From Cellulomonas dongxiuzhuiae (GTDB lineage Bacteria; Actinomycetota; Actinomycetes; Actinomycetales; Cellulomonadaceae), in the NCBI RefSeq assembly GCF_018623035.1, contig NZ_CP076023.1:2914001-2978000 (forward strand): DNA of 64,000 bases. Reading direction: 5' to 3'. The translations under genes and the position numbers were made by a program. The notes below the pieces were generated by a model. It did no database searches. It saw only the letters and a list, made by a program, of their open reading frames with translations, and was not told where the DNA came from. Shown here piece after piece: positions 16,101-36,127 of this stretch (position 1 is its first letter; the number at the start of each line of letters is the position of its first letter).

Positions 16101-16468
16101 TATCGGGCCCGTCCCTTCGTCTCACGCTCAGCGACGACCACGGTGATGTGGCTCGTGCGCTTGAGGATCTGGCTGGCCCGACCCTGCGCCCGCGGACGGA
16201 ACCGCTTGAGCGTCGGACCCTCGTCGACGAAGACCTCCGAGATGAAGAGGTCTGCCTCGTCGAGTCGCTCGCTGTTGCGCTTGGCCCCCTCGACCGCATT
16301 GGCGACCGCGGACTGCACCGTCTTCAAGACGGGCTCCGCCGCGGCCTGCGGCGCGAACTTCAGCACCGCCACGGCCTCCGCCGCCTGCTTGCCACGGATG
16401 AGGTCCACGACGCGGCGGGCCTTCTGGGGCGTGACGCGGACGAACCGCGCCTTCGCCTTGGCTTCCAT
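16100..16468 (-). CDS. rplV: 50S ribosomal protein L22
   Basis: The 122-residue protein lines the exit tunnel. [20 protein letters not shown] at residues 8-27 and the C-terminal [16 protein letters not shown] loop region are typical. No insertion of the kind that gives macrolide resistance is evident. Confidence 0.99.
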   Translation of the reverse strand: MEAKAKARFVRVTPQKARRVVDLIRGKQAAEAVAVLKFAPQAAAEPVLKTVQSAVANAVEGAKRNSERLDEADLFISEVFVDEGPTLKRFRPRAQGRASQILKRTSHITVVVAERETKGRAR

Positions 16469-16523
16469 CGCTGTCCTGCTCTCTTGTCTCTGCCGTCAGG
16501 GCGTCACCAGGCTGACCCGGGGG

Positions 16524-16805
16524 TCAGCGGCGACGGCCCTTACGGTCGTCCTTCTCGTGGCCGCGGAACGTCCGCGTCGGGGCGAACTCGCCGAGCTTGT
16601 GCCCGACCATCGACTCCGTCACGAAGACCGGGGTGTGCTTGCGGCCGTCGTGCACCGCGAACGTGTGGCCGAGGAAGTCCGGCGTGATCATCGAACGACG
16701 AGACCACGTCTTGATGACGTTCTTCGTACCGGCCTCGTTCTGCGCGTCGACCTTCTTCTGCAGGTGGCCGTCGACGAACGGGCCCTTCTTGAGGCTGCGA
16801 GGCAT
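16524..16805 (-). CDS. rpsS: 30S ribosomal protein S19
   Basis: A 93-residue protein starting [15 protein letters not shown]. HNGRKHxPV-type and [13 protein letters not shown] motifs are present. It pairs with S13 in the 30S head. The spacing to rplB is 15 nt. Confidence 0.99.
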   Translation of the reverse strand: MPRSLKKGPFVDGHLQKKVDAQNEAGTKNVIKTWSRRSMITPDFLGHTFAVHDGRKHTPVFVTESMVGHKLGEFAPTRTFRGHEKDDRKGRRR

Positions 16806-16820
16806 TCTCTCGGGCTCCTA

Positions 16821-17657
16821 TCAGCGCTTCTTGCCGGTGCGCCGACGGCGCACGATGAGCTTGTCGCTCGGCTTGTTCGGACGACGGGTGCGGCCCTCGG
16901 ACTGGCCCCACGGGCTGACGGGGTGACGTCCACCGGACGTCTTGCCCTCGCCACCACCGTGCGGGTGGTCGATCGGGTTCATGGCGACACCACGGACGGT
17001 CGGGCGCTTGCCCTTCCAGCGCATGCGGCCGGCCTTGCCCCAGTTGATGTTGGACTGCTCGGCGTTGCCCACCTCGCCGACCGTCGCGCGGCAGCGCAGG
17101 TCGACGTTGCGGATCTCGCCGGACGGCATGCGCAGCTGCGCGTACGGCCCGTCCTTCGCGACGAGCTGCACCGAGGCACCAGCCGAACGTGCGATCTTCG
17201 CGCCGCCGCCGGGCTTGAGCTCGATGGCGTGGATGACCGTACCGGTCGGGATGTTGCGCAGCGGGAGGTTGTTGCCGGGCTTGATGTCCGCCCCGGCACC
17301 TGCCTCGAGCATGTCGCCCTGCGACACCTTGTTGGGGGCGAGGATGTACCGCTTCTCGCCGTCCGCGTAGTGCAGCAGCGCGATGCGCGCGGTGCGGTTC
17401 GGGTCGTACTCGATGTGCGCGACCTTGGCCGGCACGCCGTCCTTGTCGTGACGACGGAAGTCGATCACGCGGTAGGCGCGCTTGTGCCCGCCGCCCTGGT
17501 GACGCGTCGTGATGCGGCCGGTCGCGTTACGACCGCCGGTCTTGTGCAGCGGACGGACGAGCGACTTCTCCGGCTGCGAGCGCGTGATCTCGACGAAGTC
17601 GGCGACGCTCGAGCCGCGGCGGCCAGGCGTCGTCGGCTTGTACTTGCGGATTCCCAT
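16821..17657 (-). CDS. rplB: 50S ribosomal protein L2
   Basis: The 278-residue protein is essential for peptidyl-transferase centre architecture and subunit joining. It begins [18 protein letters not shown]. The signature [18 protein letters not shown] holds the conserved histidine near residue 229. The ATG at 17657 follows the rplW stop by 25 nt. Confidence 0.99.
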   Translation of the reverse strand: MGIRKYKPTTPGRRGSSVADFVEITRSQPEKSLVRPLHKTGGRNATGRITTRHQGGGHKRAYRVIDFRRHDKDGVPAKVAHIEYDPNRTARIALLHYADGEKRYILAPNKVSQGDMLEAGAGADIKPGNNLPLRNIPTGTVIHAIELKPGGGAKIARSAGASVQLVAKDGPYAQLRMPSGEIRNVDLRCRATVGEVGNAEQSNINWGKAGRMRWKGKRPTVRGVAMNPIDHPHGGGEGKTSGGRHPVSPWGQSEGRTRRPNKPSDKLIVRRRRTGKKR

Positions 17658-17682
17658 GAAAGTAAGTCCTCTTCGCTCTCGG

Positions 17683-17985
17683 TCAGCCGACCGGTCCGCC
17701 GAAGATGTCGATCGAGCCCTCGCGGAGGGTGACGATCGCACGCTTCGTGTTCTTGCGGCGGCCGATGCCGAAGCGGGTCCGGCGGGCCTTGCCCTGACGG
17801 TTCGCGGTGTTGACCGACTCGACCTTGACGCCGAAGACGTGCTCGACGGCGATCTTGATCTCGGTCTTGTTGGCCCGCGGGTCGACGAGGAAGGTGTACT
17901 TCCCCTCGTCGAGCAGGCCGTAGCTCTTCTCCGAGACGACCGGCGCGATCAGGATGTCGCGCGGGTCCTTGCCGACGTCGGTCAC
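17683..17985 (-). CDS. rplW: 50S ribosomal protein L23
   Basis: A 100-residue protein at the tunnel exit that docks trigger factor and [22 protein letters not shown] and the [16 protein letters not shown] segment identify it. The GTG start at 17985 overlaps the rplD stop as GTGA. Confidence 0.98.
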   Translation of the reverse strand: MTDVGKDPRDILIAPVVSEKSYGLLDEGKYTFLVDPRANKTEIKIAVEHVFGVKVESVNTANRQGKARRTRFGIGRRKNTKRAIVTLREGSIDIFGGPVG

Positions 17986-18668
17986 TTCGTCTCCTCGTTG
18001 GCCTCGGACTCGGAAGCGACAGCCTTCGCGCCCTTGACGGGGCCGGCGAGGAACGCGTCGAGCGCGCCCTGCGTGAAGACCACGTCGTCCGAGATGAGGA
18101 CGTCGTAGGTGTTGAGCTGGTCGGCGACGAGCAGGTGGACCCGCTCGACGTTCCGCAGCGACTTCCAGGTGATCTCGTCCTGACGCTCGACGACCACGAG
18201 GACGTGCTTGCGACCGGAGAGGTTGTCGAGCACCGCGATGGCGGACTTGGTCGACGGGACCTCGCCCGGGGCGAAGCCCGTGACGACGTGGACGCGACCG
18301 GCACGCGCGCGGTCCGAGAGAGCACCGCGGAGCGCCGCGGCCTTCATCTTCTTCGGGGTCCGCTGCGAGTAGTCACGCGGGGTCGGGCCGTGGACGACGC
18401 CACCGCCGGCGAACTGCGGCGCACGGGTCGAGCCCTGACGGGCGCGGCCGGTGCCCTTCTGCTTGTACGGCTTCCTGCCACCACCGCGAACCTCGCCGCG
18501 GCTCTTGGTGTCGTGGGTGCCCTGCCGCGCGGCGGCGAGCTGGGCGACGACGACCTGGTGGATCAGCGGGACGTTCGTCGTTGCGTCGAAGACGTCACCG
18601 GGCAGGTCGGCCGTTCCGGCCTTCTTGCCCTTCTCGTCGAGGACGTCGACGGTCAGCGTGTCGCTCAT
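17982..18668 (-). CDS. rplD: 50S ribosomal protein L4
   Basis: The 228-residue protein lines the exit tunnel through its [15 protein letters not shown] loop. In E. coli L4 represses the S10 operon. The ATG at 18668 gives [13 protein letters not shown] at 18677 overlapping the rplC stop would add three residues and is also plausible. Confidence 0.98.
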   Translation of the reverse strand: MSDTLTVDVLDEKGKKAGTADLPGDVFDATTNVPLIHQVVVAQLAAARQGTHDTKSRGEVRGGGRKPYKQKGTGRARQGSTRAPQFAGGGVVHGPTPRDYSQRTPKKMKAAALRGALSDRARAGRVHVVTGFAPGEVPSTKSAIAVLDNLSGRKHVLVVVERQDEITWKSLRNVERVHLLVADQLNTYDVLISDDVVFTQGALDAFLAGPVKGAKAVASESEANEETK

Positions 18669-18673
18669 CGAGG

Positions 18674-19333
18674 TCACGCACCCTTCGCAGCGGAACGCAC
18701 GACCACGACGCCGCCCTTGGGGCCGGGAACTGCGCCCTTGACGAGCAGCAGACCCCTCTCGACGTCGATCGCGTGCACGGTCAGGTTCTGGGTGGTCTGA
18801 CGGGCGACGCCCATCCGACCGGCCATCTTGATGCCCTTGAACACGCGCGACGGCGTCGATGCGCCACCGATCGAGCCGGGCTTGCGGTGGTTGCGGTGCG
18901 CACCGTGGGAGGCGCCGACGCCGTGGAAGCCGTGACGCTTCATCACACCGGCCGTGCCCTTGCCCTTGGTGGTACCGGTGACGTCCACGACCTGGCCGGG
19001 CTCGAAGGCGCCGGCCGTGATCTCCTGCCCGAGCGTGTACTCGGCAGCGTTGGACGTACGGATCTCGGCCACATGCCGACGGGGGGTGACCCCCGCCTTC
19101 TCGAAGTGGCCCTTGAGCGGCTTGGTGACCTTGCGCGGGTCGATCTGGCCGTAGGCCAGCTGGACCGAGCTGTAGCCGTCGCTCTCAGCGGAGCGGACCT
19201 GCGTCACGACGTTCGTACCCACGGCGACGACGGTGACGGGAACGAGGCGGCCTGCCTCGTCCCACACCTGCGTCATGCCGAGCTTGGTGCCGAGCAGCGC
19301 CGTGACGGGGCGCGCGTTCTGCTGGGTAACCAT
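18674..19333 (-). CDS. rplC: 50S ribosomal protein L3
   Basis: The 219-residue protein is an early 50S assembly factor. [14 protein letters not shown] at the N-terminus and the [19 protein letters not shown] loop that reaches toward the peptidyl-transferase centre are diagnostic. The ATG at 19333 stands 25 nt from the rpsJ stop. Confidence 0.99.
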   Translation of the reverse strand: MVTQQNARPVTALLGTKLGMTQVWDEAGRLVPVTVVAVGTNVVTQVRSAESDGYSSVQLAYGQIDPRKVTKPLKGHFEKAGVTPRRHVAEIRTSNAAEYTLGQEITAGAFEPGQVVDVTGTTKGKGTAGVMKRHGFHGVGASHGAHRNHRKPGSIGGASTPSRVFKGIKMAGRMGVARQTTQNLTVHAIDVERGLLLVKGAVPGPKGGVVVVRSAAKGA

Positions 19334-19358
19334 GAAGATCAGTCCCTTCCCAGCGGTA

Positions 19359-19667
19359 TCAGAGCTTGATCTCGATGTTCACGTCCGCAGGCAGGTCGAG
19401 ACGCATGAGCGAGTCGACGGCCTTCGGCGTGGGATCGATGATGTCGATGAGCCGCTTGTGCGTACGCATCTCGAAGTGCTCGCGGCTGTCCTTGTACTTG
19501 TGGGGCGACCGGATGACGCAGAAGACGTTCTTCTCCGTCGGCAGCGGCACCGGACCCACGACCGACGCACCAGCGCGAGTCACCGTGTCGACGATCTTGC
19601 GCGCCGAGCTGTCGATGACCTCGTGGTCGTAGGACTTGAGCCGGATGCGGATCTTCTGTCCCGCCAT
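19359..19667 (-). CDS. rpsJ: 30S ribosomal protein S10
   Basis: The 102-residue protein [19 protein letters not shown] is the first gene of the S10 operon. S10 also binds NusB/NusG in transcription antitermination. The ATG at 19667 was chosen because upstream in-frame sequence has no S10 character. Confidence 0.99.
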   Translation of the reverse strand: MAGQKIRIRLKSYDHEVIDSSARKIVDTVTRAGASVVGPVPLPTEKNVFCVIRSPHKYKDSREHFEMRTHKRLIDIIDPTPKAVDSLMRLDLPADVNIEIKL

Positions 19668-19994
19668 GGCGTCGTCTACTTCTCTCTCTCGAAATACCGG
19701 TCCGTCCGACCCCCGCACTCGGGCGTGTCGCTCTGCGCGACGCACCTCTGTGCTGCGTTCCGTTTCCGGAAAAGGGGCCGTGGTTGTCGTCGAGCGCCCC
19801 CCACCGGGTGACCCCGGGGTCCGAGCGTTCGCCACGTCTGTTCGCCCAGCCGATAGGCGCGCGTGAACGCACACCCCGGCGGGCAACCCCGACAGTCTGC
19901 CAGACACGACGACGAAAGGGCAACTCGGTCCCGGTCACACACCCTCACGCCCGCGCCCGAGGACGCCGACGAGCTCAGGGACGGTGGTCGACCG
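19668..19994. other. S10 operon leader and promoter region
   Basis: About 327 nt without a gene precede rpsJ. The region should hold the S10 promoter and an autoregulatory leader. A 10-bp palindrome (TTTCCGGAAA, 19763-19772) is visible. No -35/-10 pair with good matches was found by eye. Confidence 0.5.
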
Positions 19995-20276
19995 TCACAC
20001 CGCCGTGGCGGCGTGGGTGGCCGTCGCGTCGTCCCCGGCAACCCGCACGTCGAGCAACGCACCCGCGGGAGCGACGTCGGTGATCAGGATCCGGCCCGCC
20101 CGGGCGTCCAGCGCGAGCGTGGCCGCGTCACCGCTCCCCCGCGGCACGCGGACCTGCGCGTCCCGGCCGGCCCCGGCGTCGCCCCGCGGGCGCACGACCA
20201 GCGCGACGGCGACGGCGACGAGCACGCCGCCCGCCACCACGGCCCACCCGGTCCGTCGCTGCCGGTTCGCGACCAT
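19995..20276 (-). CDS. small single-pass membrane protein of unknown function
   Basis: Not recognised. From the ATG at 20276 (GAGGG about 8 nt upstream) the 93-residue product has a basic start (MVANRQRRTG), one hydrophobic segment at about residues 10-28 and an extracytoplasmic tail of about 60 residues with alternating hydrophobic strands (ILITDVAPAGALLDVRV). It lies alone between the tuf terminator and the S10 operon. Codon third positions are GC-rich like its neighbours, which supports a real gene, but no family was identified. Confidence 0.5.
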   Translation of the reverse strand: MVANRQRRTGWAVVAGGVLVAVAVALVVRPRGDAGAGRDAQVRVPRGSGDAATLALDARAGRILITDVAPAGALLDVRVAGDDATATHAATAV

Positions 20277-20396
20277 GCCGGGACCCTCGTGTCGCTGTCG
20301 TCCGTGCTCGTCCACCGCGCGACAGCGGCGGCGCACGCTCGTGCGCGCTCGGGGACGAGGCGACCCGGAGCGACGTGCCCGGGCCCGACGAACGAC

Positions 20397-20430
20397 GCAG
20401 GGCCCGGGAGCCGAAGCTCCCGGGCCCTGC
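20397..20430 (-). terminator. terminator after tuf
   Basis: A perfect 14-bp stem (20397-20410 with 20417-20430) with a 6-nt loop begins 29 nt beyond the tuf stop. It closes the rpsL-rpsG-fusA-tuf unit. No U-tract follows. Confidence 0.88.
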
Positions 20431-20458
20431 GTGGTGGATCAGCCCCGAGGGGCCGGGA

Positions 20459-21652
<1,194 letters not shown>

Positions 21653-21774
21653 TGGGTGTCCTCCTCAGGACTTGGTAGAGATTGCCCGACGGCAGCCACC
21701 TGACGGTACCTGCCCGACGTGCGGTCCTACGGGTCGGATGTGTAGCTGGAACTGCAGGGTTCGACCTGTGGGAC

Positions 21775-23877
<2,103 letters not shown>

Positions 23878-23921
23878 GTGGTAGCCCCTTGTCGGTTGGC
23901 TTGAGGTGGGTGCCGTTCGCG

Positions 23922-23962
23922 TCGCCGCGGGCCTGACCGTCAGTCGGACGGGCCCGCGGCGA
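23922..23962 (-). promoter_or_regulatory. hairpin between rpsG and fusA
   Basis: A perfect 12-bp stem (23922-23933 with 23951-23962) encloses a 17-nt loop in the 94-nt rpsG-fusA gap. In E. coli this gap carries the S7 autoregulatory site, so a similar role is possible. A partial terminator is the alternative. Confidence 0.5.
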
Positions 23963-23971
23963 GCGCCGGGG

Positions 23972-24442
23972 TCACCAGCGGTAGTGCGCGAACGCCCGGT
24001 TGGACTCGGCCATCTTGTGCATGTCCTCGCGACGCTTCACCGCGGCACCCAGGCCGTTGGACGCGTCGAGGATCTCGTTCATGAGGCGCTCGGTCATGGT
24101 CTTCTCGCGACGGGCGCGCGAGAAGTCCGTGAGCCAGCGCAGCGCCAGCGTCGTGGCACGCACGGGGCGCACCTCGATCGGCACCTGGTAGGTGGCGCCA
24201 CCGACGCGACGGGACTTGACCTCGATGGAGGGACGCACGTTGTCCAGCGCGCGCTTGAGCACGACGACCGGGTCGGACTGCGTCTTGTCACGGACGCCCT
24301 CGAGCGCGCCGTAGACGATGGCCTCGGCGACGGTCTTCTTGCCGTCGAGGAGGACCTTGTTGATGAGCTGCGTGACCACCGGCGAGCCGTAGACGGGGTC
24401 GACGATCAGCGGCCGCTTCGGAGCGGGACCCTTGCGAGGCAT
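23972..24442 (-). CDS. rpsG: 30S ribosomal protein S7
   Basis: The 156-residue protein is the primary assembly protein of the 30S head and lies at the E site. [20 protein letters not shown] and [13 protein letters not shown] are typical. The ATG at 24442 is 5 nt from the rpsL stop. Confidence 0.99.
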   Translation of the reverse strand: MPRKGPAPKRPLIVDPVYGSPVVTQLINKVLLDGKKTVAEAIVYGALEGVRDKTQSDPVVVLKRALDNVRPSIEVKSRRVGGATYQVPIEVRPVRATTLALRWLTDFSRARREKTMTERLMNEILDASNGLGAAVKRREDMHKMAESNRAFAHYRW

Positions 24443-24447
24443 CTGTC

Positions 24448-24816
24448 TCAGCCCTTCTTCGCGCCGTAGCGGCTGCGTGCCTGCTTGCGGTTCTTGACGC
24501 CCTGCGTGTCGAGCGCACCGCGCACGATCTTGTAGCGGACGCCGGGGAGGTCCTTCACACGACCGCCGCGCACGAGCACGATGGAGTGCTCCTGCAGGTT
24601 GTGGCCGACGCCCGGGATGTACGCCGTGACCTCGATGCCCGAGGAGAGGCGCACGCGCGCCACCTTGCGCAGCGCCGAGTTCGGCTTCTTCGGGGTGGTC
24701 GTGTAGACACGGGTGCACACACCGCGTCGCTGGGGGGAGCCCTTGAGGGCAGGCGTCTTCGACTTGTTCGTCTTCGCCTGCCGGCCCTTGCGGACCAGCT
24801 GCTGGATCGTAGGCAC
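24448..24816 (-). CDS. rpsL: 30S ribosomal protein S12
   Basis: The 122-residue protein of the decoding centre starts with GTG at 24816 ([12 protein letters not shown]). The two positions that mutate to streptomycin resistance carry the sensitive residues, Lys43 (TPKKPNS) and Lys88 (GRVKDLPG). First gene of the str operon, with a roughly 280-nt leader after its promoter. Confidence 0.99.
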   Translation of the reverse strand: MPTIQQLVRKGRQAKTNKSKTPALKGSPQRRGVCTRVYTTTPKKPNSALRKVARVRLSSGIEVTAYIPGVGHNLQEHSIVLVRGGRVKDLPGVRYKIVRGALDTQGVKNRKQARSRYGAKKG

Positions 24817-25101
24817 TACGTCTCCGTCTGTCGGTGTTCTCTGGTCTGACCGGCACCCGTCACCCTGGACGGCCGGCTCGGCCCGGATCGTCGCCCGTCG
24901 CGCGACTACCCCGGAGGTCTCGAGTCCCGAACCGACCCCCGCGCCCGGGCGTGTCGCCCCGGCCCTCCGCACGGCGACCGTCCCGTACGGGACCGTTCCG
25001 GTAGAGGTGGGAGCCACCCGGTGCATCCCGGACGCACCCCGTCAAGGGGGCGGGCGACCGAGTGCACGCGCAAGGGCCCGACGGCGCGGGCACGGTGTCC
25101 T

Positions 25102-25130
25102 ACGCTACCCGCCGTCGCCGGGCGCGTCAA
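25102..25130 (-). promoter_or_regulatory. sigma-A-type promoter of the str operon
   Basis: On the minus strand TTGACG (25125-25130) is followed after exactly 17 nt by TAGCGT (25102-25107). This is a strong housekeeping promoter for an actinobacterium. It points to rpsL, and transcription should begin near 25095. The region 24817-25101 would then be an untranslated leader with no gene. Confidence 0.8.
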
Positions 25131-25216
25131 AGGCCGAGGTGCGGGGCGGGAGCCGACCCCGGCAGTACCTCGGCACGACGGAGGCCGACCCGGCGCAGGC
25201 CGGTGACGGCCGGTCG

Positions 25217-25561
25217 TCACCCGGCGGGCAGCACCCAGGCCTGGCCGCTCTCCTCGACGACGTCGTCGCCGGAGCCCTCGACCTCGACCTTCACGAGCTC
25301 GAAGCTCTTCCCCTTGACCTCGCCCGACCGCCCGACGGTGAGGTCGACCGCGTCGTCGAAGTCCTGGCCGTCCGAGGCGATCAGTGAGATGCTGTCCTCC
25401 CCGAAGTTGGCTGCCGTGAGCGTGAGTCCGTCGACCTCGACCGGCTCCCCCGCCTTCAGGTGCACCGCACCCTCGGGCACGTCCTGACCGCCGCAGGCCG
25501 CGAGCAGGGCGACCAGCCCGACGACCAGAGCACTCCGGAACCCTCGTCCGCCTCGTCCCAC
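25217..25561 (-). CDS. small lipoprotein, paralogue of the neighbouring lipoprotein
   Basis: The 114-residue product has a lipoprotein signal peptide (GLVALLAAC, Cys23 expected to be lipidated). The beta-rich domain (VPEGAVHLKAGEPVEVDGL ... SFELVKVEVEG ... AWVLPAG) aligns along its length with the 115-residue lipoprotein encoded at 25711-26058. Shared positions include the VP-AV-L start, the ED-DG middle and the final AWV. Family and function are not recognised. The start is GTG 25561. Confidence 0.75.
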   Translation of the reverse strand: MGRGGRGFRSALVVGLVALLAACGGQDVPEGAVHLKAGEPVEVDGLTLTAANFGEDSISLIASDGQDFDDAVDLTVGRSGEVKGKSFELVKVEVEGSGDDVVEESGQAWVLPAG

Positions 25562-25710
25562 CGGGCGACCTCATCTCGTCTCGACGCGTCTCGGTGCGCG
25601 GTGCGTGCCGACCGGCGCGGGACCGCGGCCCGATGGTAGCGGCTCGCGCGTGCAGCACGGGCGGTTTGTCCGTCTGTGGACGCACGGCGAGCACCCCGGC
25701 CCCACCCGGC

Positions 25711-26058
25711 TCAGTCCTGCTCGACGACCACCCACGCGACCGCGTCGGGCAGGTCGCCCCGGTCGTCCCCGCCCACGTCGGTCGCGACCAGGGTGAACGA
25801 CACGCCCAGCGCCTCGACCGTCTCACCCACGCGGGCGTCGAGCACGGTCGCCGGCGACGTCCCGTCCGCGACGCTCAGCACGGCCCGGTCCTCCTCGACG
25901 TTGCCGGCCACGACGCTCAGCCCCGCGACGTCGGTCGGGATGTTCGCGCGCAGCCGCACGGCGTCGTCCGGCACCGGCTCCTCCTCCGTGCTCGTGCATC
26001 CGACCAGCAGCCCCGCCACGGTCACCGCGACCAGCGCGGACCGCCGACCGCCCCTCAC
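25711..26058 (-). CDS. small lipoprotein coupled to a calpain-like protease gene
   Basis: The 115-residue product starts at GTG 26058, overlapping the protease stop as GTGA. Its lipoprotein signal (VAGLLVGC, Cys21) is followed by a beta-rich domain (VPDDAVRLRANIPTDVAGL ... SFTLVATDVGG ... AWVVVEQD). Translational coupling suggests a partner of the protease: an inhibitor, immunity protein or chaperone. That is inference. A diverged copy lies immediately downstream. Confidence 0.78.
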   Translation of the reverse strand: MRGGRRSALVAVTVAGLLVGCTSTEEEPVPDDAVRLRANIPTDVAGLSVVAGNVEEDRAVLSVADGTSPATVLDARVGETVEALGVSFTLVATDVGGDDRGDLPDAVAWVVVEQD

Positions 26059-27542
26059 GGGTGCACCTCGTTCACGCGGACCTGCCGGAACGACGCGTCG
26101 AAGTCCTCGATCGTCATCGTGATCGGTGGGTACGAGGCGGTTCCCCACGGGTTGACCACGGTCACCGTGCCCTTCTTGGTGTCGACGGCGCTCACATAGT
26201 AGGCGTGGCCCCGGTGGAGCATGTCGGTCCCGGCCTGCGCCTGGTACGTGGACAGCCCCGTGCCCTCACCCTTGGCCATGGCCGACAGGCCGATGGCGCC
26301 GCCGTCCTCGATGATGCCGGCGAGCTCGTCGATGCTCAGGCCGCCCGGGTCGTGGTTCGTCGACGGCACCCCGGTCAGGATCTCCAGGCCCACGTCGGCG
26401 GTCCCGCCCTCGGTCTTCTCGTAGTCGCCGTAGTGCAGCGCCAGCGCCTTCTCCATCACCAGGGGCCACAGCTCGTACCCCGTCGTCCGGTCGTCGCCCA
26501 GCAGGTACTGCGGCGACCGCGCCAGCGCCGGCGCACCGTCCACGAGCACCATCTCCGGGGTGACCGTGACGTGGACGGGCGAGCCGTCGTCGTAGAGACG
26601 GACCGTGTAGGAGCCGTTGGCGTTGGACGTGATCGCGCCCTCGATGACGCCCGGGTCGGCCTGGGCGACCGCGCCCAACGAGGCCATCCACCAGCAGTTG
26701 CCGATGGACCCCTGGTCGACGTCGTTCGGGTCCACGCCCTGCACGAACAGGTCGTGCGGCACCTCGCCGTACACGCCGGCGTTGGCCGGGCTGTCCGGCT
26801 CGGCCTGGGCGTCGTCGCCGCCCACCGTCGAGAACGACGGCTGCAGCTCGTCCGTGAAGCCCGCCAGCCGGTCCAGCGTCTCCTTGGACGCCTGTCCCGC
26901 CATCAGCTCCCACAGCTCGCGACGCTCGTCGCGGGACCAGCCGCTGAAGGCCCAGCCGTCCTCCATCTGGTCGACCCAGTGCTCGAGCTCGTCGTCGCTC
27001 ATCGCGGCGACGAGGGCGTCGATCTCGCGGCCGTTGAGCTGCTCGACCGCCTCGCGGGCGTCGGCGAGGTCGCCGCTGCGCACCCCCCAGAACCCGCCGT
27101 CGAGGGCGTCCCGCACGTCGTCCAGCGCCTCGTCGACGCGCTCCTGGTCCGCCGCGGGCCGCGTGTCGTCCGCGTTGACGAAGTCGGGACCGCCGCCCGT
27201 CGCCCCGGTGTCGGCCGTCGTGGGGGCTGCGGGCTCCTCGGCCCGGTCCGGGCCCGTGGCCGCACCGTCCTCGCCCTCCGCGACGGGCGGGGGCGCCGTG
27301 TCGTCACCCCCGTAGTACGTGGGCGTGTCCTCACCGCCGCAGTCACCCGCCTGGGTGCCGATCGAGCGCACCGCGCACGTGACGCGCTCGGCGAGCGTCG
27401 TCCCGACGTCGGAGACGCGCGCGGCGGCGATGACACCGGCGACGATGATCACCACGACGATGACGACGCCGAGGTACTCGACGGATCCGGCGCCGCGGTC
27501 GGACGTCTCGTGCGCACGCGCGCGCGTCCTCAGGGTGGCCAT
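26055..27542 (-). CDS. calpain-family (C2) cysteine protease with Tad-pilin-like N-terminus
   Basis: The 495-residue protein has the calpain catalytic set: Cys283 in DQGSIGNCWWMASLG, His436 in RGHAYYVSAV and Asn464 in VVNPWG. The N-terminus (residues 17-41, GAGSVEYLGVVIVVVIIVAG) resembles Flp/TadE pilin-type signals, which would anchor or export it. Residues about 70-130 are an acidic, Pro-rich linker and 130-250 are mostly helical. The ATG at 27542 places the hydrophobic segment correctly, and longer starts add no homology. It overlaps a lipoprotein gene. The target is unknown. Confidence 0.85.
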   Translation of the reverse strand: MATLRTRARAHETSDRGAGSVEYLGVVIVVVIIVAGVIAAARVSDVGTTLAERVTCAVRSIGTQAGDCGGEDTPTYYGGDDTAPPPVAEGEDGAATGPDRAEEPAAPTTADTGATGGGPDFVNADDTRPAADQERVDEALDDVRDALDGGFWGVRSGDLADAREAVEQLNGREIDALVAAMSDDELEHWVDQMEDGWAFSGWSRDERRELWELMAGQASKETLDRLAGFTDELQPSFSTVGGDDAQAEPDSPANAGVYGEVPHDLFVQGVDPNDVDQGSIGNCWWMASLGAVAQADPGVIEGAITSNANGSYTVRLYDDGSPVHVTVTPEMVLVDGAPALARSPQYLLGDDRTTGYELWPLVMEKALALHYGDYEKTEGGTADVGLEILTGVPSTNHDPGGLSIDELAGIIEDGGAIGLSAMAKGEGTGLSTYQAQAGTDMLHRGHAYYVSAVDTKKGTVTVVNPWGTASYPPITMTIEDFDASFRQVRVNEVHP

Positions 27543-27653
27543 GCCCGAACTCTCGCGTGCCCGGCGGACCGCGTGGCAGTGCCCCTGGTCCCCGTCGCGT
27601 GGGCCCATGGGCCCAGCAAGGACACCCGGGTGCGCCCGGGTGCGCCCGGGACG

Positions 27654-27692
27654 CCCGAGGGGCCCGTCGGTCGAACCGACGGGCCCCTCGGG
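27654..27692 (-). terminator. terminator after rpoC
   Basis: A perfect 18-bp stem (27654-27671 with 27675-27692) with a 3-nt loop lies 25 nt beyond the rpoC stop. It separates rpoBC from the protease-lipoprotein genes that follow on the same strand. Confidence 0.9.
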
Positions 27693-27716
27693 GGTCGTGC
27701 TGGGAGGTGGTCGACC

Positions 27717-31586
<3,870 letters not shown>

Positions 31587-31704
31587 GGGGGTCCTACTTC
31601 CTTCGCTTGCCGGTTTCGAGAACCAGCGGAACGGAAATCGTGCTGAGGGGTGCGGGCGCCCGGTCCGGCATCACGGATGTGTGCAGCCGGACCGGGGCTC
31701 GACG

Positions 31705-35211
<3,507 letters not shown>

Positions 35212-35356
35212 GAGGGGTCCTTCCCTGCGGATCGTGGCACGCTGCGCCGCCTGGCGAGGCGCAATCCCCGGCCACGACACGAGGTTCGACGCGCACGTAC
35301 GTCGGAACCGGAGTCGGGATATCTGAGATCGCGGGCACAGGCCAGCGCAAAGCGCT

Positions 35357-35385
35357 AGCGTACGCACCTTCGTAGGCTCCGTCAA
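35357..35385 (-). promoter_or_regulatory. sigma-A-type promoter of rpoBC
   Basis: On the minus strand TTGACG (35380-35385), a 17-nt spacer and TACGCT (35357-35362) form a strong promoter. Transcription would start near 35350, giving an untranslated leader of about 140 nt before rpoB. The rest of 35212-35548 holds no gene. rpoBC can therefore be expressed separately from rplJL, which ends in its own terminator. Confidence 0.82.
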
Positions 35386-35548
35386 GTCAGCCCACGCGAA
35401 GGGTCCTACGGGCCACACCGCCCGTACCGGCGACCTCGTCGTCGCCGCGTGACATGGTGGCACACGCTGCGCCGCGGGGGAAACGCAACGCCCGTGCGCG
35501 GCCGCCGACGGCCGCCGTGGCCGTCCCCCCTGCGCCGGTCCCCGGGTA

Positions 35549-35586
35549 CGACGAAGCCCGCACCCCGAGGGGTGCGGGCTTCGTCG
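35549..35586 (-). terminator. terminator after rplL
   Basis: Inverted repeat of up to 18 bp (35549-35566 with 35569-35586), with a very tight loop, about 60 nt beyond the rplL stop. It separates rplJL from the rpoB promoter. Confidence 0.85.
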
Positions 35587-35643
35587 TGCGTGGGTGGCCC
35601 CGGCGGTCGCCCGACTCGCGTCAGGCGGCCGACCGGGCCCGGA

Positions 35644-36033
35644 TCACTTGAGGGTGATCGTCGCGCCGGCGCCCTCGAGGGCAGCCTTGGCCTTCTCGGC
35701 CGTCTCCTTGTTGACACCCTCCAGGACCGGCTTCGGCGCGCCGTCGACGAGGTCCTTGGCCTCCTTCAGGCCGAGGCTCGTGAGCGTGCGCACCTCCTTG
35801 ATGACCTGGATCTTCTTGTCACCGGCGGCCTCGAGGACGACGTCGAACGAGTCCTTCTCCTCCTCGACCTCGGCCTCGGCGCCACCGCCGGCCGGGCCGG
35901 CGACGGCCACGGCGGCGGGAGCAGCGGCGGTGACCTCGAAGGTCTCCTCGAACGCCTTCACGAAGTCGGACAGCTCGATGAGCGTGAGGTCCTTGAACGC
36001 GTCGATGAGCTCGTCGGTGGTGAGCTTCGCCAT
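35644..36033 (-). CDS. rplL: 50S ribosomal protein L7/L12
   Basis: The 129-residue stalk protein has the N-terminal dimerisation helices ([22 protein letters not shown]), an Ala/Gly hinge at about 47-62 and the C-terminal factor-binding domain ([20 protein letters not shown]). It recruits EF-Tu, EF-G and IF-2. It follows rplJ by 94 nt. Confidence 0.99.
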   Translation of the reverse strand: MAKLTTDELIDAFKDLTLIELSDFVKAFEETFEVTAAAPAAVAVAGPAGGGAEAEVEEEKDSFDVVLEAAGDKKIQVIKEVRTLTSLGLKEAKDLVDGAPKPVLEGVNKETAEKAKAALEGAGATITLK

Positions 36034-36127
36034 GGTGGCGGTTCCTTCCGTTCGGACCCGCCGCCCGGTGGTCGGGCGGTGGGAGGTGCTGGGGTTGCTA
36101 CGAGAACGTGCGGCCGGAGCGTCGGGC

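Noticed and set aside
16511-16528. 8-bp hairpin at the rplV-rpsS joint
   Set aside because: It is short and overlaps the rpsS stop codon. Stems of this size are expected by chance in this base composition.
21653-21774. Separate promoter for tuf in the fusA-tuf gap
   Set aside because: TACACA-like hexamers were seen but with wrong spacing to any -35, so none is called.
35212-35463. N-terminal extension of RpoB
   Set aside because: The frame is open, but it passes through the promoter hexamers and has no RpoB similarity. TTG 35211 has a good ribosome-binding site.
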